From the NCBI GenBank assembly GCA_947168865.1, contig CAMVNN010000015.1:1-17091 (forward strand): DNA of 17,091 nt, given 5' to 3'. A program made the position numbers and the translations under genes. The stretch is from an uncultured Bacillota bacterium. GTDB taxonomy: Bacteria; Bacillota_I; Bacilli_A; RF39; UBA660. This document shows, in pieces, positions 1 to 8,032 of this stretch; position 1 is the stretch's first letter; each line of letters begins with the position of its first letter. Below the pieces are notes generated by a model. That model made no database searches. It was not told where the DNA came from and saw only the letters and a program-made list of their open reading frames with translations.

Positions 1-46
1 TATGTCATTTTAAATAGTACACTTCATCTCCTTTCATAGACAACGC

Positions 47-70
47 AAAAAATCACATATTACTATGTGA
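47..70 (-). terminator. Intrinsic terminator of the HExxH gene
   Basis: Read on the minus strand, a perfect 7-bp stem (TCACATA / TATGTGA, 4-nt loop) is followed by six T. It lies about 40 bases after the TGA stop at 109 and ends that single-gene unit. The remaining bases 1-46 hold a purine-rich AAGGAG-like string (minus strand, about 28-33) but no supportable gene. Confidence 0.8.
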
Positions 71-108
71 CCACTTGTTAATAAACAAATAGCTATTTTG
101 CAAAAACG

Positions 109-783
109 TCAATTTAAAAATAACATACCTTTTTCAAATTTGCAAGAGTTTTTTGAATATTTTTTAGCCTCAGATATAATTTTCTTAGAATCATCTTTTA
201 ATTTTTGAGGAAATCTTATATACTCGATTATTTTTTCATGTGAATAATTTTCTAATAAATACTTTCCTATCGTAAATGCTATTAAATAATTATTTTTTAA
301 AGATGAAAAATTGTCTAGTTCCTGATCAGCTGCCGTTATTTCTATTTTGTGAAACATGTTTGGATTTCCCAAGTTTGTGGCCAAGGCTTCCCAAAACCAT
401 ATTATTTCTGGCTCTATATGCTCAACTTCACTTTCCTCTTCACAGATATGCACAAATTCATGGCAAATTGTTGTTTTAAGTTCATTTAATGTCATATTAG
501 CATGAGTTCTTGTTTTATGTGCAGCTTCTAGTGATAACAAATTTATATTCCCGTCATTTGTATCAGCACACATATAATCACGATATGTTGTAAATTTTTC
601 AATATGTTTTTTATATTCTTCTAAATTGTCATAAATAATAATTTTTCTTGGTTTTTTAATAGTTTTTATTTCAAAAAAATTCATTATATCTTGCATTTTA
701 ATTTCTAAGTAATCAATTACTTCAGGAATATAAGTAATACTTGAATTATATTCGATTTTAAAATATTTTTTTTCAACTAACAT
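109..783 (-). CDS. HExxH metallopeptidase-like protein (gluzincin-like), 224 aa
   Basis: Small protein with no signal peptide or membrane segment, so probably cytosolic. The centre carries CHEFVHIC (H108, E109, H112), the HExxH zinc-binding and catalytic motif. About 20 residues later WFWEALA offers E132 as the third zinc ligand, the spacing expected of gluzincins. The first 75 residues form a strand/helix region with no catalytic signature, and the C-terminal 60 are helical and Lys-rich. The ATG at 783 is preceded by GGAG at a good distance. The gene has its own extended -10 promoter and its own terminator, so it is monocistronic. The substrate cannot be inferred: this could be a peptidase or a zinc-binding relative such as a metal-dependent stress or immunity protein. 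The metallopeptidase fold is likely; the function is unknown. Confidence 0.8.
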   Translation of the reverse strand: MLVEKKYFKIEYNSSITYIPEVIDYLEIKMQDIMNFFEIKTIKKPRKIIIYDNLEEYKKHIEKFTTYRDYMCADTNDGNINLLSLEAAHKTRTHANMTLNELKTTICHEFVHICEEESEVEHIEPEIIWFWEALATNLGNPNMFHKIEITAADQELDNFSSLKNNYLIAFTIGKYLLENYSHEKIIEYIRFPQKLKDDSKKIISEAKKYSKNSCKFEKGMLFLN

Positions 784-801
784 TTAATCAACTCCAGAAT
801 T

Positions 802-810
802 ATTATACCA
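802..810 (-). promoter_or_regulatory. Extended -10 promoter of the HExxH gene
   Basis: On the minus strand TGG-TATAAT (TGnTATAAT, an extended -10) lies 18 bases before the ATG. No convincing -35 is present where one would fall, because that space is filled by the terminator of the upstream surface-protein gene. The extended -10 would compensate. Confidence 0.6.
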
Positions 811-817
811 AAACATG

Positions 818-842
818 AAAAAAAGTGATATTAAATCACTTT
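818..842 (-). terminator. Intrinsic terminator of the surface-protein gene
   Basis: On the minus strand AGTGAT-TTAAT-ATCACT is followed by seven T. The stem can be lengthened by A-T pairs right up to the TAA stop codon at 843-845. It separates the large secreted protein from the HExxH gene. Confidence 0.85.
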
Positions 843-3800
843 TTATTCTGATAATTGAAGTGCTTTTGCATATTTTATAGCACTATAGTTACTATAAATT
901 CTCTTCTCATCTACAATCATATAAGCACGTACTTTATAGTAATATGTTTTATTTGCTTGTGCAGGATCATTATATGCTGATTCTAGTGTTTCCCCTACTT
1001 TAACAAATTTTCCATATTTTGATGTTGCCCTATAAATTTCATAGCCATCGGCATAAGTAACTTCATTAATAGTTACTTCAACTTGCTCTTCTTGACCTTC
1101 TAAATTAAATGTTGGTGTTCCAACTACTAATTTAACATTTTTTAAAGAACTATAATTACTATAATATTTCTTTCCATCAATTGTTACATAAGCTCTTACT
1201 TTATAATAGTAATTTGTATTTAAATTAACTATATCAAGTGTTTCTAATTCCCCTGTTGTTGCAACTAAAGTAAACTTTTTATTTTTATAAAGACTTCTAT
1301 ATATTTCATAGCCTTCAGCATCAGGTACACTATTTATATTTAAAGTTACTTCTCTTCTATTTGTTTGATTAGTTGTAAATGTAGGAGTACCTAAAGTTAA
1401 TTTAATGCTTTTTAAACTAGAATATTTACTATAATATTTCTTACCATCAGCAACAATAAATGCTCTTACTTTGTAATAGTATGTTGTATTTAAAATTAAG
1501 TTGTCAACATTTTCTAATGTATCAGTTGTTGTAACTAACTTAAATCCACGATATCTATTTGTACTTCTATATATTTCATAGCCTGCTGCACCTGATACAG
1601 CATTAATATTGATGTTTGCTTGATTTAAAGCTTTTTTACTTAATGTAAATGTTGGTGTATTTAAAGATACTTTAGTATATTTATAACTAGAATATCCTCC
1701 ATATACTTTCTTTTCATCAACCATTCTATAAGCTCTTACCTTGTAATAATATCTTGTATTTAGTTTTATTTCATCAATAAATTCTAATGTGTCAGTTGTT
1801 CCAATTGATACAAATCTTCTATTTCTATAAAGACTTCTATAAACTTCATATCCATCAGCACCATTTATCTCAGTTATATTAATAACAGCTCTTTTAGCCT
1901 CATTAGTTGTTATTGTTATACTTGGTGTTTTTGGTACTGGTGTTTTACTTAGAGCACTTGAATAGTTACCACAAGAATCATTTGTATTACATGCTCTTAC
2001 TTTATAGAAATATGTTTTACCTGATACAAGTAAACCATCTTTATAAGTTCCTATTTCTGGTAACTCGGCTATCTTTTCATATTCACCTTTTTTAGCTAAG
2101 CTGCGATATACTTCATATTTAGCTGCCCCTTTTACAGCATAAAGCTTAATAGCAACTGTATCATAATCATCAACACTTAAGGCTATTTTAGGTGCTACTG
2201 GAGCTGTTTTTACTTCGAATGAATCAGAATATGCTCCATATACTTTTGTTCTTCCAACAATCTTAAATGCTCTTACTTTGTAGAAATAAGTAGTATTAGC
2301 ACTTAATCTTGTATTTGTATAATTATCAATGTTTTTAGTTCGTACTACGAGTGTATATCTACCATTTATTTTGGTACTTCTGATTATTTCATAGCCAGTC
2401 ATATCATCAAACTTAGTCCATCCAAGTTTTACTTGATTTGTGCTAATTGTTAAGGCATTTAATCCTTCAACTTTATCAGGAAGTACTTTCATTGAAACTA
2501 AATTAGAATAGTCTGTTTTGTCATAATTATTTTTAGCAATTACTTTATAATAATAAGTTGCTCCATATGTGAGATTAGAATCTACATATGCAATATCTTC
2601 TACTTCAGCAATTTTAGTAAATCCTTTTGTTTTATTTGTACTTCTATAAATTTCATAAGTAGCACTTATTGTATTATTTAAAACATTTAAAACTAATTTA
2701 TTACCTATTCCTTTTTCTATTTTAATATTTGGAACTTCAAGTTCTAATGAAGCTGGATCTTCAACTAAAACCTCTTTTGTTATACTTCCTTTATAATTTC
2801 CAGTACCACTTACATAAACTGTAACATGAGAACCAATACTAGCCGTTTGATTACCATAAGAAAGAGTATAATCTGTATCTTTTACCAATGTTTTTCCATT
2901 AACTTTAACAGTTACATTTGGTGTAAGTGGACTACCATTATCATATGCAATGATTTCTGGTACTATAACGTTTTCATCAACTAAAGGTTTTCTATCTATA
3001 TAAAATGTTACATCTTTTTCAAATAAATATTTACTTGTATCTAAAGATTTAACTTTTATAGTAGCATTTCCAACATTAATGTTATCTTCATAAATAACTT
3101 CATAATCAACATTTTTTACTAAAACTTTGTCATTATATTTAACAGTTATTTCAGGTTTAATTTCATTTCCTGTATATTCTTGATTTTCAACTAATACTGT
3201 TGGATTTATTTCTTTTCTTTTAATAATTATTTTATAAGATATAGTTTTTGAAGCATAATCATCAGTTTCAGCAGCAGTTGCATAAATGATTGCTTCTCCT
3301 ATATCATTTGGTAATACATAACCAGTATTTTCATCAACAATTGCTGTTTCTGGATTAGATGAACTATAAGTTATTTCACCATCACCAGTTGTATGATAAA
3401 TTGGATTTTTAAATTGATCCCCTTCATAATAAGTTGTGTATTCCTCATAATTGAAGTACATTTCTTGAGATATTTTGGCAGTAGATACTTCTACTGGGAA
3501 TAACACATCAACTGCACGCCATCCACTATTATAATTTTTTACAACAGCATCTTTTTGTTTAACTCCATTTACATAAACTTCAACTTTGTCTAAATTATCT
3601 TTATCAAAGTCATTAACTGGATTACTGTTATTTAAACCAAATGGAGATGCATATACTTCAAATAAAACCCATGTATAGCGATCTAGTATAGTTTCATTAG
3701 AACCAAATGTTGCTTCATTAAAATCGCATTTTTCTTTAGTTTCACAGTAATAAAAATATATATTTTGGTTTCCTTTTGAATATAGAGCACCATCAGGGAT

Positions 3801-4946
3801 TACCCAATTGTTTCTAAATTTTACTCTAGCATCAGAATATGTTGATCTAGTTGTTAGATAAGCTTCATTGGTGTCATAATTAATATCAATACGATTAATA
3901 TAGGTTCTACCTTCATTAATAGTTACTGTTGCGGTTGCTTTTTTAGTTGCATCATATGAACTTGTTGCTGTTACTGTTAAAGTTCTTGCTTCTTCTTCCA
4001 AAGCAACTTTTAGATTACCTTCTTCCGTAATATAGGTATTTTCACTTGTTGCACCCGAGATTTCCCAAATAACATTATGTGGTGCATTACCTGTTACAGT
4101 TGCTGAAAGCCAAACATCAGCACCAGGAACTACTGTAAGTTCTGTTGGTTTAACTGAAATACTATCAACTGAAAGTGCATCTAAAACTCTAACAGATTTC
4201 TCACCATATATAGTTCCATCATGAGTTGAAGTTGCACGAATAGTTAAATTCTCTGCTTCTTCATCTAAAGCAACAGTTAAAATTCCATCTTCTGAAATAA
4301 TAGTATCTTCACTTGTATTATTGCTAATAGTCCAGTTTACTTCATTATAGCCTTCACCATAATATGAAACTTCTGCTACAAATAAAGCAGTCTCACCTTT
4401 AGCTACATTTGTGTATTCACTAGCAACCTTGATGCTATTAACAAAAGATGAAGTATCAACTTCTATTGGAATATAGACATGAACTAAACGCCATGAGTTG
4501 TTGTAACCTCTAACCATGGCATCATCGCGTTTAACTCCGTTAACATAAATATCGATTTCATCTAAATGATCTTTATCGAAGTCATAATCTGGATTTTCTT
4601 TATCCAGTCCGAACGGTTTAGCAAATACTTCAAAATCAACCCATGTGTAACGTTCAGCTAAAACGTTAATACCATAGTCATTACTCCAACCATCGGTGCA
4701 TCTTTCACTCGTTGGGCAATAATCAAGCCAAATATTATTGTTCCCTTTTGAATAATTGGCATCATCTGCAACTACCCAAGCATGAGTAAATTGACTTTTT
4801 AACTCGTTATAAGTATAAGCTGGGCTCACCTTTACTTTAGATGTATCGTAGTTAATATCAATACGATTAATAAAAGTTGCCGCACTAACTTTATTCATGA
4901 ATAAAAATAAGAATAAAGTCATAAAAAATAAACATTTTTTCTTCAT
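843..4946 (-). CDS. Secreted multidomain Ig-like / fibronectin type III surface protein, 1367 aa
   Basis: The N-terminus is a typical signal peptide (Lys-rich, hydrophobic core, cleavage near VSA-AT, about residue 22). An unrecognised domain of about 145 residues occurs twice (about 24-166 and 347-487), sharing INRIDINYDT, RYTW, PFGL, DFDKD and YVNGVK. Between the copies are two bacterial Ig-like (BIG2-type) domains (about 170-256, 257-344). These are followed by a further Ig-like segment (490-577) and two repeats of YTG/NVGNATI type (578-652, 653-729). The C-terminal half is seven fibronectin type III-like repeats of about 90 residues (735-1365), each with a YEIYRS-like strand and a YYYKVRA-like strand. 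There is no LPxTG, no membrane anchor and no recognisable enzyme domain, so it is probably exported and held by protein or wall interactions. The six mature cysteines form three C-x5-C pairs. AGGAGA precedes the ATG. Probably an adhesin or scaffold; that role is inferred from architecture only. Confidence 0.9.
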   Translation of the reverse strand: MKKKCLFFMTLFLFLFMNKVSAATFINRIDINYDTSKVKVSPAYTYNELKSQFTHAWVVADDANYSKGNNNIWLDYCPTSERCTDGWSNDYGINVLAERYTWVDFEVFAKPFGLDKENPDYDFDKDHLDEIDIYVNGVKRDDAMVRGYNNSWRLVHVYIPIEVDTSSFVNSIKVASEYTNVAKGETALFVAEVSYYGEGYNEVNWTISNNTSEDTIISEDGILTVALDEEAENLTIRATSTHDGTIYGEKSVRVLDALSVDSISVKPTELTVVPGADVWLSATVTGNAPHNVIWEISGATSENTYITEEGNLKVALEEEARTLTVTATSSYDATKKATATVTINEGRTYINRIDINYDTNEAYLTTRSTYSDARVKFRNNWVIPDGALYSKGNQNIYFYYCETKEKCDFNEATFGSNETILDRYTWVLFEVYASPFGLNNSNPVNDFDKDNLDKVEVYVNGVKQKDAVVKNYNSGWRAVDVLFPVEVSTAKISQEMYFNYEEYTTYYEGDQFKNPIYHTTGDGEITYSSSNPETAIVDENTGYVLPNDIGEAIIYATAAETDDYASKTISYKIIIKRKEINPTVLVENQEYTGNEIKPEITVKYNDKVLVKNVDYEVIYEDNINVGNATIKVKSLDTSKYLFEKDVTFYIDRKPLVDENVIVPEIIAYDNGSPLTPNVTVKVNGKTLVKDTDYTLSYGNQTASIGSHVTVYVSGTGNYKGSITKEVLVEDPASLELEVPNIKIEKGIGNKLVLNVLNNTISATYEIYRSTNKTKGFTKIAEVEDIAYVDSNLTYGATYYYKVIAKNNYDKTDYSNLVSMKVLPDKVEGLNALTISTNQVKLGWTKFDDMTGYEIIRSTKINGRYTLVVRTKNIDNYTNTRLSANTTYFYKVRAFKIVGRTKVYGAYSDSFEVKTAPVAPKIALSVDDYDTVAIKLYAVKGAAKYEVYRSLAKKGEYEKIAELPEIGTYKDGLLVSGKTYFYKVRACNTNDSCGNYSSALSKTPVPKTPSITITTNEAKRAVINITEINGADGYEVYRSLYRNRRFVSIGTTDTLEFIDEIKLNTRYYYKVRAYRMVDEKKVYGGYSSYKYTKVSLNTPTFTLSKKALNQANININAVSGAAGYEIYRSTNRYRGFKLVTTTDTLENVDNLILNTTYYYKVRAFIVADGKKYYSKYSSLKSIKLTLGTPTFTTNQTNRREVTLNINSVPDAEGYEIYRSLYKNKKFTLVATTGELETLDIVNLNTNYYYKVRAYVTIDGKKYYSNYSSLKNVKLVVGTPTFNLEGQEEQVEVTINEVTYADGYEIYRATSKYGKFVKVGETLESAYNDPAQANKTYYYKVRAYMIVDEKRIYSNYSAIKYAKALQLSE

Positions 4947-4972
4947 TAAACAATCTCCTACTTTCCATAATA

Positions 4973-5001
4973 ATTATACTTTAAATTGACATTTTAGGCA
5001 A
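4973..5001 (-). promoter_or_regulatory. Promoter of the surface-protein gene
   Basis: Minus strand: -35 TTGCCT (4996-5001), 17-bp spacer, -10 TATAAT (4973-4978), then about 26 bases to the ATG with AGGAGA as ribosome binding site. The -35 starts directly behind the T-tract of the htpG terminator. Confidence 0.75.
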
Positions 5002-5003
5002 CC

Positions 5004-5031
5004 AAAAAAGATAAGTATTTCTACTTATCTT
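5004..5031 (-). terminator. Intrinsic terminator of htpG, overlapping its stop codon
   Basis: A perfect 10-bp stem (AAGATAAGTA / TACTTATCTT, loop of 4), with a T-tract on the minus strand. The htpG TAA at 5025-5027 lies inside the stem arm. Confidence 0.9.
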
Positions 5032-6908
5032 GAAATCAAATCAACAATCAAGCTACTTATTTCAGTTGGATTTTCAACTGGTAATCCTTCGATTAATCTA
5101 GCTTCAGAATAAAGAATCTTAGCATATTTTTTTAATTCATCTTTATCGTTTTCGTAAAGTGATTTTATCTTATCAACTATTTTGTGTTTACTATTTATTT
5201 CAAGAACTAGTGATGCATGAATGTGTTCGTCTGTTGGCATTGCATTAATAACTTTCTGCATCTCGACTGATACTTCACCTTCTGTTGTTAAGCATACTGG
5301 ATGATTAGATAATTTATCTGTTAATCTCACATTAACGACTTCTTCACCTAAAGCATCTTTCATGAATTTCATAATTTCTTCATTTTCTTTATTTAATTTT
5401 TCTAGTGCTTTCTTTTCTTTTTCAGTGCTAAAATCTGTTTCAGCATCACTTATATTCTTAAATTCTTTATCTTTATATTTATTCAATATTTGAATTGCAA
5501 ACTCATCAACATAATCAGTTAAATATAAAATATCATATTTTTTCTTTTTAACTTGCTCTACTTGAGGAAGTAAATCAATTTTATCAACAGTCTCACCAGA
5601 TACATAGTAAATAGCTTTTTGATCTTTATCCATATTTTCTACATATTCTTCTAATGTGATAAAATCTTTTTTATTGGCAGAATAGAATATAAGCAAATCT
5701 TCTAGTTTCTCCTTATTCATACCATACATATTATAAATTCCATATTTAATTTGATTACCAAATGCTTTAAAGAATTTTTTATAAGTTTCAAATTCATTTT
5801 TTAGCATATCTAAAAGTTCATTATGAATTTTTGTTTCTAATGATCTAGCAATTTGTTTAACATTTTTATCATTTTGTAAAGTCTCTCTCGAAATATTAAG
5901 ACTTAAATCATCTGAATCAACTACACCTTTTACAAAACTATAGTAATCAGGAAGTAATTCTTCACATTTATCCATTATAAGAACACCATTTGTATAAAGT
6001 TGAAGTCCTTTTTTATACTCTTTTGTATAAAAATCATATGGTGCATGTGATGGAATATAAAGAAGTGCCTTATAACTTTGAAGTCCTTCAACATTCATGT
6101 GAATTACTTTTAAAGGTGATTCATAGTCATAAAATCTTTCAGTGTAAAAGTTATTATATTCATCTTCAGTAATATTATTCTTATCTTTTTTCCAAAGTGG
6201 AGTCATACTATTTAAAGTAATTACTTCGTGAACTTTTTCGTACTTATCTTCAGTTCCTTCAACTAATTTACTATTTTCAACCTCCATTTTAATTGGATAT
6301 TTGATATAATCACTGTATTTTTTGATTAAATTTCTAATTCGATATTCTTCTAAATAATCACTATAATGTTCATCTTCAGTATCATCTTTTAAATATAATT
6401 TAATAGTTGTACCATAATCATCTTTAGAAGTTTCTTCCAAAGTATAACCATCAACACCCTCACTCATCCAAATATAGGCATGTTCACTTCCTGGTACTTT
6501 TGAAATAACTTCTACTTTCTTAGCAACCATAAATGCTGAATAAAATCCAACACCAAATTGACCAATTATAGAAACATCTTCTTGATTAGAATTTTCTTCT
6601 TTAAATTTCAACGACCCAGATTCAGCGATAACACCAAGGTTATCTTCTAATTCTTCCATAGTCATTCCACAACCATTGTCTTTAATTGTAAGAATTCTTT
6701 CTTCTTCATTTCTTTCAAGAAATATTTCAAGTTTATCTTTGTCTACTTTTAAGTTTTTATCTGTAAGTGATCTAAAATAGAGTTTATCAATAGCATCACT
6801 TGCATTACTAATAAGTTCTCTTAGGAATATTTCTTTGTTTGTATAAATAGAATTAATCATTAAATCTAAAATCCTCTTAGATTCAGTTTTAAATGCTTTC
6901 TTTTTCAT
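5025..6908 (-). CDS. htpG: Molecular chaperone HtpG (Hsp90 family), 627 aa
   Basis: Cytosolic ATP-dependent Hsp90-type chaperone. The N-terminal GHKL ATPase domain shows ELISNASDA (the helix with the nucleotide-site Glu/Asn), DNGCGM, GQFGVGFYSAF and the Bergerat-fold spacing expected of Hsp90. The middle domain contains the conserved SLNISRETLQ segment, and the C-terminal dimerisation domain is complete. The open frame extends to 6947, but the better start is the ATG at 6906-6908. It gives MKKKAFKTES, has AGAGG in front, follows the -10 box, and brings the length to the usual 620-630 residues; the longer version would start upstream of the promoter's transcription start. Control is visible: a CIRCE-type operator overlaps the promoter, so HrcA heat-shock repression is expected. 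Confidence 0.97.
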   Translation of the reverse strand: MKKKAFKTESKRILDLMINSIYTNKEIFLRELISNASDAIDKLYFRSLTDKNLKVDKDKLEIFLERNEEERILTIKDNGCGMTMEELEDNLGVIAESGSLKFKEENSNQEDVSIIGQFGVGFYSAFMVAKKVEVISKVPGSEHAYIWMSEGVDGYTLEETSKDDYGTTIKLYLKDDTEDEHYSDYLEEYRIRNLIKKYSDYIKYPIKMEVENSKLVEGTEDKYEKVHEVITLNSMTPLWKKDKNNITEDEYNNFYTERFYDYESPLKVIHMNVEGLQSYKALLYIPSHAPYDFYTKEYKKGLQLYTNGVLIMDKCEELLPDYYSFVKGVVDSDDLSLNISRETLQNDKNVKQIARSLETKIHNELLDMLKNEFETYKKFFKAFGNQIKYGIYNMYGMNKEKLEDLLIFYSANKKDFITLEEYVENMDKDQKAIYYVSGETVDKIDLLPQVEQVKKKKYDILYLTDYVDEFAIQILNKYKDKEFKNISDAETDFSTEKEKKALEKLNKENEEIMKFMKDALGEEVVNVRLTDKLSNHPVCLTTEGEVSVEMQKVINAMPTDEHIHASLVLEINSKHKIVDKIKSLYENDKDELKKYAKILYSEARLIEGLPVENPTEISSLIVDLISR

Positions 6909-6933
6909 CTTTGTCCTCTTTTCTACAATTAAT

Positions 6934-6961
6934 ATTGTACCACTCAATTAGCACTTGTCAA
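6934..6961 (-). promoter_or_regulatory. htpG promoter (sigma-A type)
   Basis: Minus strand: -35 TTGACA (6956-6961), 16-bp spacer, -10 TACAAT (6934-6939), expected start near 6927. The consensus -35 lies inside the CIRCE element, so repressor binding would block RNA polymerase. Confidence 0.8.
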
Positions 6962-6974
6962 TAGCAAGTGCTAA
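6948..6974. promoter_or_regulatory. CIRCE-type operator (HrcA binding site)
   Basis: Perfect inverted repeat TTAGCACTT-N9-AAGTGCTAA. This matches the CIRCE consensus TTAGCACTC-N9-GAGTGCTAA in arm length and spacing, with a symmetric change in the last arm base. It sits over the -35 of htpG. HrcA itself is not encoded in this window. Confidence 0.88.
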
Positions 6975-6987
6975 AAAGTTTCAAAAG

Positions 6988-7010
6988 AAAAAAGCTATTT
7001 ATGCTTTTTT
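6988..7010 (-). terminator. Intrinsic terminator of membrane paralogue 3
   Basis: Minus strand AAAAAAGC / GCTTTTTT with a 7-nt loop, continuing into a T-rich tail. The TAG stop at 6995-6997 lies in the hairpin. The stem is mostly A-T, so it is weaker than the others in the window. Confidence 0.6.
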
Positions 7011-7933
7011 ACTTTTAATTTATTTTTAACAATTGAATAAGTAACAATCATTATAATTGTAATAATAATTGAGACAATTCCATATCTAATCATCAAGGTG
7101 CTCATTTTTTTAGCAACCGGATCAAGAATATCAGTATAATCTTCCAAATTAACTATTGATGTAACAATTCTCATACCAAATAGTCCCAAAGAGGAGTATA
7201 GAATTCCATTTAATAATGTAGGAATACTAGCCCATACTAACCATTTATAAAAGCTCATTCGAAAGAGCATTATTAAACCAATTATAACTATTATTCCAAG
7301 AATGAATAAAAGCGGATTAATATTGATAAACTTTTTAAAATAAACAAGCTCTTTAATTTCAGAAGTATTGACACTATCTTCTACTTCTTCAAGTGTACCT
7401 TTCATTTCTTCATATGTATCATCAACAAATTCATCAATTTTATCCTCTGGATATTTTTCTTCAATCATCTTTATTTTTTTTAAAATCGGGTAGTTTTTCT
7501 TGATGATTTTTCTAACTTCTTCTTTAGATGGATATTCTATTTTAGAATCTTTTACTTTATTTAAAATGACCGATTCTAGATAATTATTAACAATTTTTTT
7601 AATTTCTTCATCCCTGACAATTTCTAATGCTTCATCCTCACTTAAACCAGCATCTACTAAGTATTCTTTAATCTTATTTTCAACTAAAGAATAATTAATC
7701 TTGTCATTAGATGCTGTTATACTACCATAAGTATTAGGTGATGCAATGGTTACTAAAGTGGTATTGTTTCTTCTATTATAGGTCATTAGCTGCTCTAAGG
7801 TTTCAGCCAAATTATCACTAGAGATTAAACTATTTAGAATTAAATTCGCGAATAATAGAAGTTCTAAAGCAAACATCGGAATTAAAAGGAATGCCGAAAG
7901 TATTGCACCTATTATTTTTAATACCCTTTTCAT
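6995..7933 (-). CDS. Four-pass membrane protein of unrecognised family, paralogue 3 (312 aa)
   Basis: I do not recognise the family. Predicted helices lie at about 7-34, 206-224, 232-252 and 281-302. By the positive-inside rule the N-terminus, the short basic FRMSFYKWL loop after helix 2 and the Lys-rich tail are cytosolic, which puts residues 35-205 outside. The outer region is helical and charged, with the family landmarks YLVDAGLSEDEA (91-102), IEYPSKEEV (132-140) and DKIDEFVDD. It is clearly paralogous to the next two genes upstream, but has an extra Asn/Thr-rich stretch (about 51-78). A terminator after paralogue 2 and its own promoter make it a separate unit. AGGTGG precedes the ATG. 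No catalytic motif is visible. Confidence 0.85.
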   Translation of the reverse strand: MKRVLKIIGAILSAFLLIPMFALELLLFANLILNSLISSDNLAETLEQLMTYNRRNNTTLVTIASPNTYGSITASNDKINYSLVENKIKEYLVDAGLSEDEALEIVRDEEIKKIVNNYLESVILNKVKDSKIEYPSKEEVRKIIKKNYPILKKIKMIEEKYPEDKIDEFVDDTYEEMKGTLEEVEDSVNTSEIKELVYFKKFININPLLFILGIIVIIGLIMLFRMSFYKWLVWASIPTLLNGILYSSLGLFGMRIVTSIVNLEDYTDILDPVAKKMSTLMIRYGIVSIIITIIMIVTYSIVKNKLKVKKHK

Positions 7934-7951
7934 TCTACCACCTATACAATA

Positions 7952-7981
7952 ATTTTAATTCATTTATAAAGGTAAAGTCAA
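7952..7981 (-). promoter_or_regulatory. Promoter of membrane paralogue 3
   Basis: Minus strand: -35 TTGACT (7976-7981), 18-bp spacer, -10 TAAAAT (7952-7957). It is placed between the terminator of paralogue 2 and the ATG at 7933. Confidence 0.6.
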
Positions 7982-8004
7982 TTTTTATAATGTCTATTTA
8001 CATT

Positions 8005-8032
8005 AAAAAAAGAAGCTTTATAAAAAGCTTCT
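8005..8032 (-). terminator. Intrinsic terminator of the trpS-paralogue operon
   Basis: Perfect 9-bp stem (AGAAGCTTT / AAAGCTTCT, 4-nt loop) followed by six or more T on the minus strand. It overlaps the TAG stop at 8031-8033. It marks the end of the trpS-paralogue 1-paralogue 2 unit. Confidence 0.9.

Noticed and set aside
843..2750. Repeats in the 3' half of the surface-protein gene as a CRISPR or tandem DNA array
   Set aside because: They are in-frame, diverged fibronectin type III coding repeats of about 270 bases, not short identical repeats with spacers.
5025..6947. Longer htpG frame starting at 6947
   Set aside because: That start lies upstream of the -10 box and beside the CIRCE arm, has no ribosome binding site, and adds 13 residues not seen in HtpG; the ATG at 6908 fits on all counts.
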